DNA from: Anaerotignum faecicola
Lineage (GTDB): Bacteria > Bacillota > Clostridia > Lachnospirales > Anaerotignaceae
Direction of reading: 5' to 3'
Assembly (NCBI GenBank): GCA_024460105.1
Contig: JANFXS010000008.1
Span: 1 to 64,000, forward strand
Length of the DNA: 64,000 bases
Program-made: the position numbers and the translations under genes
Shown here: in pieces, positions 1 to 8,265 of the stretch
Numbering within the stretch: position 1 is the stretch's first letter
Layout: each line of letters begins with the position of its first letter
The notes under the pieces: generated by a model
Databases searched by the model: none
The model's input: the letters and a program-made list of their open reading frames with translations, nothing else
Told to the model about the DNA's origin: nothing

Positions 1-95
1 AAGACCCCTTGAAGACTACGAGGTAGATAGGTCGGAGGTGTAAGTGCAGTAATGTATTAAGCTGACCGATACTAATAGGTCGAGGGCTTGACCAA
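1..95 (+). rRNA. rrl: 23S ribosomal RNA, 3' end (partial)
   Basis: The first bases match the conserved end of bacterial 23S rRNA: the stretch around ACTAATAGGTCGAGGGCTTGACC at 71-93 is the domain VI end that pairs with the 5' end of the molecule. The gene starts before the window. The 200 bases that follow carry no 5S rRNA core sequence. They do contain a TTCGGTTTTGAAGGTAT-like spacer motif (about 186-203) of the kind seen in clostridial rRNA spacers. The exact mature 3' end is an estimate. Confidence 0.93.
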
Positions 96-247
96 AGAAA
101 GGAAAGCCAGGAGGCAATAAAGGCATAGAGCTGTAGAAGGCTTAAGTTAAACTTATTACGATTGGAAGACTAAGGAATACTTTATTCGGTTTTGAAGGTA
201 TAGGAAATGTTAACTTAATATAACAGTAATTACCACTGGCATAAGGG

Positions 248-276
248 TTGACCTTTTATATGTTTGGTGGTATAAT
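248..276 (+). promoter_or_regulatory. Sigma-A promoter of the tRNA pair
   Basis: TTGACC at 248-253 and a perfect TATAAT at 271-276 are separated by 17 bases, placing the transcript start near 283, just before the tRNA-Thr gene at 296. The tRNAs are therefore probably transcribed independently of the rRNA operon. Confidence 0.85.
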
Positions 277-295
277 ATTTTTGTTGAGTTGATAT

Positions 296-368
296 GCCGA
301 TGTGGCTCAATTGGCAGAGCAGCTGACTTGTAATCAGCAGGTTAACGGTTCGAGTCCGTTCATCGGCT
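296..368 (+). tRNA. tRNA-Thr (anticodon TGT)
   Basis: A full cloverleaf is visible. The acceptor arm is GCCGATG/CATCGGC, the anticodon arm is GCTGA-CTTGTAA-TCAGC with anticodon TGT, and the T arm carries GGTTCGAGTCC. No CCA is encoded. Confidence 0.96.
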
Positions 369-413
369 TTATAGTGAATCTATATTTATTTATAAATTAT
401 AGTTGAATGATGT

Positions 414-487
<74 letters not shown>

Positions 488-495
488 TTATATAA

Positions 496-527
496 GCCCT
501 GTAAGATGCATACTTACAGGGTTTTTG
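496..527 (+). terminator. Intrinsic terminator of the tRNA operon
   Basis: The hairpin CCCTGTAAG/CTTACAGGG is followed directly by TTTTT, right after the initiator tRNA. Confidence 0.88.
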
Positions 528-751
528 ATTTTGCAAAAGTATAATTATTTTGGGAAATTTTGTTTAGTTAATTAAAGAATAATAATATTTGTAGATTTCA
601 TTTATAATTTATCTGGAATGGCAGACGCTTATTATTATTTGGATATAATTTAGCAGTTTGAAACGGTATTTGATTTTTATGCTGTATAAACGGTATATTT
701 ATAAATGTTTCTGTTGTTTATTTCCGGCGTAAAGATATAAGGCATTTAATT

Positions 752-1354
752 TTAATTATATGAATGTGAATTTTTAGTCCTATTTTTTCCATAATGTGGA
801 TAAATTTCTTCTTCCGTATTTTTATATTTGTTATAAGGCATCACATCGTCTTTAAAATGTTTTAAGTATGCAAAATCTTTATCAGCTGTTGAAGGGCTGT
901 AATTATATGTACCCATATCTTCAGGCACGTTTTTTTCATTCGGCAAAATATTATCATATGAATATATGATTTCAAAATAACCGTCAAAAGACACATATTT
1001 TCTGTTTGGTTTAATAAATGAACTTGTATTTTGGTGCATTGAATTTCCAGGACACGTCATTTCTTCCCATCTATATTGTTGGGGCAATTTTTTGTTCAAT
1101 AAATTAAAGTCATCCCATTCATATTCGATATTCAGTTCATTCCTAAAATAATGCGTTTCGGAATCAATTGATTTTTTCGGTTTTTCCGGCAGATAATTAA
1201 TGCCGTTGTCATAAAAGTCAATTCCCGTTATCTTATATCCCGTGTCTTTGAAAATATTGAGCCGCCGTTCAATCATAGCCCTCTCAGCCGGGCTGTCAGA
1301 TAAATACCAATCGTAAATATTATGCATAATATAAGTATAAGCCATTGGAGCCAT
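752..1354 (-). CDS. Hypothetical protein, probably the displaced C-terminal half of the 1405-1917 gene
   Basis: This 200-residue protein is rich in Tyr, Asn and acidic residues. It has no signal peptide or membrane segment and I recognise no family. The first ATG has no ribosome-binding site. The reading frame stays open upstream of that ATG, through the 50-base gap and into the end of the neighbouring gene, as far as a run of seven T on the + strand (1425-1431). A one-base shift at that run would join the two frames into one protein of about 390 residues. I read it as the second half of a frameshifted or programmed-frameshift gene, but a separate gene with weak initiation remains possible. 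Confidence 0.5.
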   Translation of the reverse strand: MAPMAYTYIMHNIYDWYLSDSPAERAMIERRLNIFKDTGYKITGIDFYDNGINYLPEKPKKSIDSETHYFRNELNIEYEWDDFNLLNKKLPQQYRWEEMTCPGNSMHQNTSSFIKPNRKYVSFDGYFEIIYSYDNILPNEKNVPEDMGTYNYSPSTADKDFAYLKHFKDDVMPYNKYKNTEEEIYPHYGKNRTKNSHSYN

Positions 1355-1404
1355 ATTATTTTGATTGTATAACTCTATTTCTGTTTTAAAAAAGTCGAAA
1401 AAAT

Positions 1405-1917
1405 TTAATTCTTTTTCGGCCGCCTTTTTTTGGATGTTTCAATATCTTCTATGGGAAAAATGGTTTTAAAATTATTATATGTAATAAAACAAAGACTGTC
1501 GTTAGAAAAAATTATATAATGGCCGTCCAGGCTGTTCGCAGACGCCTGGTAGTATTCTCTGCCGTCTTTTTCCGGAAGCATATGGTTTGCATTGCTGTAT
1601 TTTTTCGATATATGCATAACAGCGTTGCGGTAACTTTCATTCTTTATTATATATTTTGGCTGAACGCTATGCGGGGCGTTTATTGTTGCGGTATCCATAT
1701 TTATGCAAACGGAATCGGTCAGAGTGTATCGGCAGTTTTGATGCGCGGGCCAGTATTCTGATATTTCCTGAATATAATATATTCTGAAATTACGGGCTTT
1801 GCAGTTATAACATGTATTTTTCTTTGCTTCGCTTTCCCAACGTACATATTCACGGCTTTTGGCAAACTCATAATGCACGGGATTTAAGACGTCGTCGTTT
1901 TTTCTTGCGTTAATCAA
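1405..1917 (-). CDS. Hypothetical protein with a Cys/His motif resembling phage minor-head proteins
   Basis: The start is TTG at 1915-1917, chosen because AAAGGAGG lies 8 bases upstream, an excellent ribosome-binding site. The 170-residue product has CYNCKAR near residue 36 and PAHQNCRYTL near residue 57. This spacing resembles the C-x2-C and P-x-HPNCRC motif that ends many phage head-morphogenesis proteins, where a nuclease or toxin-like domain often follows. That similarity is my inference from the motif alone. The C-terminus is very basic (KKRRPKK) and is encoded by an A-rich tract containing seven A, where the downstream frame (752-1354) can be entered by a -1 shift. No partner phage genes are adjacent. 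Confidence 0.6.
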   Translation of the reverse strand: MINARKNDDVLNPVHYEFAKSREYVRWESEAKKNTCYNCKARNFRIYYIQEISEYWPAHQNCRYTLTDSVCINMDTATINAPHSVQPKYIIKNESYRNAVMHISKKYSNANHMLPEKDGREYYQASANSLDGHYIIFSNDSLCFITYNNFKTIFPIEDIETSKKRRPKKN

Positions 1918-1997
1918 TTATATTCCTCCTTTAAAAGTCGTTTATGTATTAAAGGAAGTATATCAATTAGATGGGGGCGTTTGGTTGCCCTTTTTAT

Positions 1998-2139
1998 TAA
2001 CTTTGGAAAAGCACATACGGTTTTAGCGGGCGTTAGCGGCGTAAGAGTAAGGCGGCGGACCTATGGAGAGCGTATGCAGCACAGAAGTGCGGAATATTTT
2101 TCATTTGAGGGCATGTGTGCCTTTATAAATTAAAGCTAT
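1998..2139 (+). mobile_element. MITE-like element, internally deleted copy
   Basis: A short member of the dispersed family described at 26049-26325. It has ACGGTTTTAGCGGGCGTTAG at its left end and a body motif AGCGTATGCAGCAC...TGCGGAA. Its right end reads on the other strand as TAGCTTTAATTTATAAAGGC, a degenerate form of the family terminus. The middle is missing relative to the 250-280 bp copies. Confidence 0.6.
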
Positions 2140-2451
2140 AAAATAAACTTCCCATCATATATTGCTTCTGAATGAAAGATGTGGTTTATGTTTAAGATGC
2201 GGATAAAACTAAAAGAATAGTTTTGTAATTTGCTTACAAATTTTCGGCAGGAGATTCAGGAATGGATATGGCACGGCGGCAGTTTGCCATATTGACGGAA
2301 CAAAAATTAAAAACACATTTTATGCAGGACATAGTTTAATGAGTGATTTAGCGGCGTTATGTTGCATATCGTGTTAGCTAAATAATTGCACACTTGAATA
2401 TATAATATTTTAATACCACTAATTGAAATAAATATATTTGTTAGTAACATA

Positions 2452-2480
2452 TTGACAAATAAATATAAAAGGAATATGAT
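2452..2480 (+). promoter_or_regulatory. Possible sigma-A promoter in the 2140-2940 gap
   Basis: TTGACA and TATGAT are separated by 17 bases in an AT-rich 800-base gap. It points toward the secreted-protein gene at 2941 but would give a leader of about 450 bases. The rest of the gap shows no gene I can support. Confidence 0.4.
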
Positions 2481-2940
2481 TAAACTGCAAATGGTATATT
2501 AAATTTATATTAAAAATAGACGATTAATGGTTTGGATAAAAAGTTCATCAATTGTGGCTTAAAATGGTTGTAAAAAATATGGCAAGTTAAAATTCTGTTG
2601 CGGTTTAGGCATTAACGTATATTTTGATATAAAAAGCAGATACAATCATTAAGTTTCTTTTTAATATAAAATTATATAAAAATGTTTTAACATGTTATAT
2701 TTATGCGTATCTTTATTATCTAAAATTGTTTTAAATCCCTGAAAAATAAATTGGCGGCCGCCGATATGTTTTAAATAGGGGGTGTAAATACGGTTGTTGT
2801 TTATAAGGTTGTATTCGGCGGGGAGGCGATGATTTTTAATTGCGGTATATGCAGTAACGATTATAATTCAAACGCTGTATATGGACGTTATGATGGAAAA
2901 TGATGTGATTTTATTTTTAGGAGAAAAAGGAGGGCGTTTT

Positions 2941-4332
2941 ATGAAAAAATTTATATCTTTGCTTGTTGCCGCCGCTTTATGTGCAGGAAGCTCCGTTGCA
3001 GTTTTTGGAGCCGATATTCCGGAGGGCTGGCATGCGGTTTCGGACGAGGAGTTGGGACTTCCTTCGGAGGAAGAGGAGAGGGCTATAACGGCGGCATTGA
3101 GAAGTAAAAATAAATCGGGAAATGATAATAAAATTAAATATGGAGAAGAAAAGCAGGAAAGCATTTATGGATCATCAAATGAAGGCTCTCAAGAAAGTTA
3201 TGAAGAAAAACTGAGAAAAATAATGGAAGAATACGGTTTTATGTGGGTTGATGAAGAGCTTGATATTAATTGTGCAAACGGCGACGTAGATGAACTTACG
3301 GAATATTTTGCAAATAATATAGAAGGATTTGACCCCGAAAAATTTGAGATTACATTAATTAATAACTATGCAGACGGAGCAAATCTTTATAATATTTTAT
3401 ATCAACTTATAATAAACGGTTTCGAAACGCCTTATTCGATATCTGTTTCTGTGGAAGACGATAAAGAAATAAGTTACCGTGTATTTTTTGATGAAAAAGA
3501 TATAGAAAAACTGAAATCAACGCCGTTGAAGTTCACGGAGTACGGTTTTGAAGAAGAAATAGAAAAAGCGAAAAAAGAGGCGGCGAAAGCGGTGCCCGAT
3601 GACGCCGTAATGGAAGGACAGGAAGTTACAAAAAAATTAGACGAAAACTTAAAACCGTACCTATATATAGAAACGTCATGTAAAGACGAATACGGCGGGG
3701 TATTTCTTCTGACATACAAATGTGATTTAGATGCCGGCAATTTTGCTGACGAAGAAAAAGCTGTTGAATCGAAGGAAAATTATGAAGATGAAAGCAATGG
3801 AATTAAGGGGGAATACGGCTTTATTAAAGTTGACAAAAAGCTTAATATTGACTGTGCAAAGGGCGATTTGGATGAACTTACGGAGTATTTGGCAGAGCAT
3901 GTGGAAGGATTTGCTCCCGATAAGTTTGAGGTAGAATTAATAAATAATTCGGTTGACAAAAAGGATTATTATACGATTTTATACGGCCTTAAAATAAATG
4001 GATTTGATACGCCGTTTGGCATAACGGTATTTGTAGAAGATGATTCCATAGAATATGTTGTATCTTTTGAAAAAGAGGATATGGAAAAATTTAATACAGC
4101 GCCGTTGAAGTTCACGGAGTACGGTTTTGAAGAAGAAATAGAAAAAGCGAAAAAAGAGGCGGCGAAAGAGGTGCCCGATGACGCCGTAATGGAATGGCAG
4201 GAAGTTCTAAAAAAATTAGACGAAAACTTAAAACCGTACCTGCTAGTAAAAACGTCATGCAAAGACGAATACGGCGGGGTATTCCTTCTTACATACAAAT
4301 GTGATTTAGATGCCGACGATATTGAAGGTTAA
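2941..4332 (+). CDS. Secreted protein with two tandem copies of an unknown domain
   Basis: I chose the ATG at 2941 because AAAGGAGG lies 8 bases upstream and the product then begins with a classical signal peptide (MKKFISLLVAAALCAG...VFGA, cleavage near residue 24). The upstream in-frame ATGs have neither. The 463-residue protein carries two similar blocks of about 165-170 residues, each starting EYGF and ending CKDEYGGVFLLTYKCDLDA. Each block has ELTEYxAxxxEGF near its start and KFTEYGFEEEIEKAKKEAAK near its middle. The second halves of the blocks are almost identical in DNA as well (3530-3720 and 4108-4310), so the duplication is recent or kept alike by gene conversion. Two conserved Cys in each repeat may form disulfides. 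I do not recognise the domain. It is probably exported to the cell surface or medium. Confidence 0.85.
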   Translation: MKKFISLLVAAALCAGSSVAVFGADIPEGWHAVSDEELGLPSEEEERAITAALRSKNKSGNDNKIKYGEEKQESIYGSSNEGSQESYEEKLRKIMEEYGFMWVDEELDINCANGDVDELTEYFANNIEGFDPEKFEITLINNYADGANLYNILYQLIINGFETPYSISVSVEDDKEISYRVFFDEKDIEKLKSTPLKFTEYGFEEEIEKAKKEAAKAVPDDAVMEGQEVTKKLDENLKPYLYIETSCKDEYGGVFLLTYKCDLDAGNFADEEKAVESKENYEDESNGIKGEYGFIKVDKKLNIDCAKGDLDELTEYLAEHVEGFAPDKFEVELINNSVDKKDYYTILYGLKINGFDTPFGITVFVEDDSIEYVVSFEKEDMEKFNTAPLKFTEYGFEEEIEKAKKEAAKEVPDDAVMEWQEVLKKLDENLKPYLLVKTSCKDEYGGVFLLTYKCDLDADDIEG

Positions 4333-4500
4333 TAAATATCTGAATATTGCATGATCGCCGGACAGGACGTTACGGCAGGAAAACCCCGCAAGGCCTTGTT
4401 TTATATAAAGCGGTATTTAAAGTATTTTTTTAAGGCGGCATGGGGTTCAGTGAAAGATATGCATGGCGTCCGCTTATCAGGTTAAAAGAACGGAAACGAA

Positions 4501-4530
4501 AAACACGCCTTTATTTGGCGTGTTTTTTTA
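4501..4530 (+). terminator. Intrinsic terminator
   Basis: AAACACGCC and GGCGTGTTT pair around a short TTTATT loop and are followed by a T run. It ends the transcript of the secreted-protein gene. Confidence 0.85.
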
Positions 4531-4535
4531 TTGTT

Positions 4536-4783
4536 ATAAATTTTACGGTTTCACGGTTTTAACCGGCATAAGAGGCGCAACAGCCTCATTAAAGCCGCTT
4601 GGATAAGGCGGCGTGCCTGACTTTGCCTTGCTTTTAGGCCGCATCTGCCGGTTAAAGTTCCCCGGCTTTATAAGGAAGAAATTTTTGCCGTTTAAGACGT
4701 ATCGGACCATGCGGAAAAAGCATGCCGCGGCAAAATGCGGAAAATTTTCATTGTAAAGCGTGCGTGACGCTGTAAACAAAAGC
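4536..4783 (+). mobile_element. MITE-like element copy
   Basis: This copy begins with TTTTACGGTTTCACGGTTTTAACC-type sequence, carries the body motif GGAAGAAATTTTTGCCGTTTAAG and TGCGGAAAATTTTCATTG, and ends with GCGTGCGTGACGCTGTAAAC, the reverse of the family terminus. An 83-codon frame runs through it on the other strand but has no coding character. It lies between the terminator and the end of the LysR gene. Confidence 0.65.
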
Positions 4784-4873
4784 GGCGGACGCATATAAAA
4801 CTTTCACAAACCGTCGCCTATATGTTACAGGCGTTTATAACGTTTCGGCTTCGCAGAAGAAACATGTGCAAGG

Positions 4874-5784
4874 CTATGAAAAGTAGTTTTGCTCTTTGCC
4901 TCTGCGTTCGTCGATAATTAGCTGAACATATTCAATGAACTTCTTAGTTGCAGGCGACGCGCTTTTAAGCGATATATATCCCATTCCCAGGTTCCTGCAG
5001 CAGTATGGGCGCAGAGGAAGCGTTTTAACGCCGTTTGTATGCCCCAGCGTGATTAAACGCGGCAGTATAGTGACGCCAAGACCGCGCGCAACCATTTTTA
5101 TGATTGCCATTGTGCTTGTGGATGAAAGTTTGACGTTAATTTTTATGTTGTTCGATTCTAAAAATTTTTCAATATCGTAATCACAGCCTTTTTCATTTGC
5201 AGGCATTATAAAAGGATATTTTTCAAACAGTTTTATGTCGAAATAATTTTCGTTTTCAGTTTCGAAATCCGTCGGCAGAACAGCCAAAAGCGGATCTTCA
5301 AACCAGATTTTATGTTCAAACTCTTCATTTTCCTGAAGGCTTGTAAGGCCTATGTCAACGGTATGATCCATAATCCAGTTCTGTATTTCCGTTACGGAGC
5401 CTTCAAGCAGTTCTATTTTAATGCCCGGGTAGTCCTTTCCGAAGGCCATTAACACAGGGGGAAGGATATTTGTCGAAATGCTTGTAAACGTGCCAACCGT
5501 TATTTTGCCGTGTTCCAGGCCCTGTATGCTTGTAATTGTTTCACGCAGCTTTTCCATGCCGCTTTCTATCTGTTTCGCAATGGGAAGTATTGCGGCGCCC
5601 TCGCTTGTCAGGGTTACGCCTTTTTTGGAACGCATGAAAAGCTTAAAGCCCAATTCGTCCTCAACGCGGTTGAGAGTATGGCTGAGCCCGCTTTGGGTAT
5701 ATCCGAGCTTTGCGGCGGCTTTTGTGATGTTGCCGCATTTGGCAATTTCAATAAGAACTTTTAAAAAAGACGATTCCGTACCAC
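4874..5784 (-). CDS. LysR-family transcription regulator, start region frameshifted
   Basis: The protein binds DNA through an N-terminal winged helix and senses a small molecule through a periplasmic-binding-type domain. The effector domain (from GKITVGTFTSISTNILPPVL to the C-terminus) is intact. The HTH, reading FLKVLIEIAKCGNITKAAAK, is encoded in the same frame upstream of the only clean ATG (5653), so 5653 cannot be the true start. No ATG, GTG or TTG exists in frame before the HTH. GTG codons beside a GGGGGAGG ribosome-binding site (5782-5789) are one frame off, and a single-base change in the six-A run at 5763-5768 would join them. This suggests a frameshift mutation, a sequencing error or slippage. 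It is divergent from the dehydrogenase at 5942 and probably regulates it. Confidence 0.8.
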
Positions 5785-5848
5785 TGCACCTCCCCCGAAA
5801 AACAAAATGAATGACAATTTGGCATGACAGGCATTATAAAACGGCGAT

Positions 5849-5876
5849 TTTACTGCCGGACTATAACAATTATAAT
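5849..5876 (+). promoter_or_regulatory. Probable promoter of the iron-type dehydrogenase
   Basis: TTTACT and a perfect TATAAT are separated by 16 bases in the divergent region between the LysR gene and the dehydrogenase. The surrounding AT-rich dyads (CTATAACAATTATAATATGG) are where a LysR protein would be expected to bind, though no exact operator can be assigned. Confidence 0.55.
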
Positions 5877-5941
5877 ATGGTTTATAAATAAGTTCAAGAG
5901 GGAGTATTTTGCGAAGAGGACCTAAGAAAGGGGATTGTGGC

Positions 5942-7036
5942 ATGAAAAACAAATCAGATGGATTTTCACAGCAGTTCCTGCCGGATTATACGGTGGGGCC
6001 GGAGGCATATAAAGACGTAGCCGCAGTATGCGGCAAGTACGGTACAAAAGCTATTGCTATAGGCGGCAAGAGGGCTTTGGCGGCGGCGAAAGGCGAACTT
6101 GAAAAAGCTTTGAACGGAAGCGGCATTGAAATACTTGATTTCGTATGGTACGGCGGAGAAGCGTCCTTTGAAAATGCGGAAAATATAATGGCGCTTGACA
6201 AATTTGCACAGGCCGATATGATTTTCGCTTTCGGAGGCGGCAAAGCGCTTGACACATGCAAATATTCGGCATATGTTTCAAAAAAGCCTGTCTTTACGTT
6301 CCCAACTATTGCCGGGACATGCGCGGCGGCGTCGTCCGAGGCGATAATGTACTATCCGAGCGGCGTTATGCGCGAAACGGTTGAAACAGGCAGGCCGGCC
6401 GTACATATATTTATAAATACAAAGATTATCGCCGAAGCTCCGGAGGTTTATTTATGGACCGGTATCGGCGACACTATGGCAAAACATTTTGAAACGTCTT
6501 TGGCCGGGCGCGGAAAGGAGCTTTCCCATGGAGAAGCGCTCGGAATCGAGATGGGTTCCATGTGCTACAAACCGCTTGTAAAATACAGCAAAAAAGCTTT
6601 GGACGACTGTAAGAACAATGTTTCAAGCTACGATCTTGAGCAGATCTGCCTGTGCAATATTGTAACGACGGGGCTTGTTTCGGGATTTATAAATTCATCC
6701 CTTAATTCGAATATAGCCCATTCTATATTCTACGGTATGACTGTCCTGCCGCAGATTGAGAAGGATCACCTTCACGGGGAAGTAGTTTCATACGGCGTGC
6801 TCGTGCTGCTTATTTATGACAACCAGCTTGAACGCCTTGACGAACTTTATCCGTTCTATAAATCAATAGGTCTGCCTACAAAGCTTGCCGATATTGACGT
6901 TAAAATGGAAGAACTTACTCCCGTTATAGACAAATGTTTGGACGTTGAGGATATACACAACGTACCGTATGAAGTCACAAGGGAAAAGCTTATGGAAGCG
7001 ATTACATATTTGGAAGAATATAACTTGAAGCATTAA
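5942..7036 (+). CDS. Iron-containing alcohol dehydrogenase, glycerol-dehydrogenase-like
   Basis: An NAD(P)-dependent oxidoreductase of the metal-dependent group III alcohol dehydrogenases. Visible signatures are the nucleotide-binding FAFGGGKALDT, the TIAGTCAAASSEAIMY segment typical of glycerol dehydrogenases, GIGDTMAKHFE carrying the metal-binding Asp, and the His ligands in IAHSIFYG and DHLHGEVVSYG. At 364 residues it has the usual family length. The start is the ATG at 5942 with AAAGGGG about 10 bases upstream; an upstream TTG at 5909 lacks support. It stands alone, divergent from the LysR gene and closed by a strong terminator. The substrate is not evident; a polyol or hydroxy-acid-derived alcohol would fit the locus. 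Confidence 0.85.
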   Translation: MKNKSDGFSQQFLPDYTVGPEAYKDVAAVCGKYGTKAIAIGGKRALAAAKGELEKALNGSGIEILDFVWYGGEASFENAENIMALDKFAQADMIFAFGGGKALDTCKYSAYVSKKPVFTFPTIAGTCAAASSEAIMYYPSGVMRETVETGRPAVHIFINTKIIAEAPEVYLWTGIGDTMAKHFETSLAGRGKELSHGEALGIEMGSMCYKPLVKYSKKALDDCKNNVSSYDLEQICLCNIVTTGLVSGFINSSLNSNIAHSIFYGMTVLPQIEKDHLHGEVVSYGVLVLLIYDNQLERLDELYPFYKSIGLPTKLADIDVKMEELTPVIDKCLDVEDIHNVPYEVTREKLMEAITYLEEYNLKH

Positions 7037-7084
7037 TATCGGATTGTTTCAATTTAAAAACGGTTTTATAATATACGGCGTTGG

Positions 7085-7132
7085 GCGCGGCTCCCGAAAA
7101 CAAGCGCGGCATTTTCGGGAGCCGCGTTTTTT
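7085..7132 (+). terminator. Strong intrinsic terminator after the dehydrogenase
   Basis: GCGCGGCTCCCGAAAA pairs with TTTTCGGGAGCCGCG and is followed by six T. It separates the dehydrogenase from the catabolic operon downstream. Confidence 0.92.
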
Positions 7133-7136
7133 ATTG

Positions 7137-7488
7137 TAAAAAATATATGTATTATATTTTTTTTGATTGCATTTTATGTGCAGTAATGCCAATATAAACG
7201 TTAGGATGCTTATTATAACAAAGATTATTTGGCAATAATATACAATACATGAAAGTTTGACATACTTTTAATTGTAAAGTGGCGTTTTACAGTTGGATAA
7301 AAATAAATATAATTTTAATTAAGAGTTCGGTGCGCGCGGAACTGAGAACAGGATTTTATAATTTAAAATCGGCAGTAACAATATATAACCTTTTAACATC
7401 ACAGATGTAAGCGGAGAACTGAATTTATAACGCTTACGGCGGTATTTTAATTTTATCATAACCGGAAAAGCAAGGGAGGAGCATTTAT
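7137..7488 (+). other. Long AT-rich leader ahead of the HAD-symporter operon
   Basis: These 350 non-coding bases precede the first operon gene. TTGACA at 7257-7262 is the best -35 match, but no good -10 lies at the right distance. A short hairpin (GTTC...GAAC around 7325-7342) is present. I see no riboswitch class I know. Confidence 0.4.
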
Positions 7489-8190
7489 ATGAATAAATTG
7501 GTGCCTAAGGCAATTACGTTTGACATTTTTGGAACTGTTATCGACTGGGAAGGCGAAATTCAGGAGTTTTTTAAAAACTTAATGGCGAAATACGGCATAA
7601 CCGGCGTTGATCCGAAAACTGTTCAGCAAAGGTGGGAGGAAATCCAGTTTGATTACATACAGGAATACAAGCCTTACCGCAAAGTCCTTTACGATACAAT
7701 GGCTATGACATGCGAGGAATTCGGCTTCAAATTTACGGAAGAGGACTGCACGGCTTTTGCAAACTCAATGTCAACATGGAAAGCTTTCCCAGACTCCGTT
7801 GAAGCTATAAAGGAAATAAGGAAGCTTACAAAATTTGTCGCTCTTACAAACACAGACAACGATATTATCGACGCTTGTCTGAAAAACGCCGGCATTGAGG
7901 TTGACGACATTGTAACGGCTGAAATGGCGGGATGCTATAAGCCTCATACAGATGGGTTCGACCTTTCAAGGAAACGCCTCGGCCTTACAGTTGACGAAAT
8001 GATGCATGCAGGCTTCGGCTTTAAATACGACGTTGTGCCGGGGAATAAGCTCGGTTACAGGACTATATGGGTAAACAGGCAGGGAATTATCCGTCCTGTG
8101 GACGATAAAGAGGATATACTCTGCGGCGACCTCAAAACACTGGCTTACATATTAAAAGGAATGGCGGCTGTAGACGCGGAAAACGAATAA
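7489..8190 (+). CDS. HAD-superfamily hydrolase, type II haloacid-dehalogenase-like
   Basis: The protein (233 residues) has the HAD motifs in order. The nucleophile motif FDIFGTVID is near residue 10, in the F-D-x-F/Y-G-T form typical of the L-2-haloacid dehalogenase branch. Motif II is ALTNTDND near residue 120, motif III is the Lys in AGCYKPHTDGF, and the late acidic region is GFGFKYDVVPGNKLGYRTIWVNR. Members remove halide or phosphate through an aspartyl-enzyme intermediate, and many act on 2-substituted short acids. A GGGAGG ribosome-binding site supports the ATG at 7489. It is the first gene of a seven-gene run on one strand (7489-13705) that includes a transporter and a LarA-like isomerase, so a hydroxy- or substituted-acid substrate is plausible but unproven. 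Confidence 0.8.
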   Translation: MNKLVPKAITFDIFGTVIDWEGEIQEFFKNLMAKYGITGVDPKTVQQRWEEIQFDYIQEYKPYRKVLYDTMAMTCEEFGFKFTEEDCTAFANSMSTWKAFPDSVEAIKEIRKLTKFVALTNTDNDIIDACLKNAGIEVDDIVTAEMAGCYKPHTDGFDLSRKRLGLTVDEMMHAGFGFKYDVVPGNKLGYRTIWVNRQGIIRPVDDKEDILCGDLKTLAYILKGMAAVDAENE

Positions 8191-8265
8191 AGGGTTTGCT
8201 GTTTTCATGCAGGGCGGCGGGCGGAAAAGGGAGAACCGCCCGCCGAGGTTGAGAGGGGGCTTAAA

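Noticed and set aside
4543-4794. 83-codon minus-strand frame
   Set aside because: It lies wholly in a MITE-like copy, has no ribosome-binding site and its composition follows the repeat, not a protein.
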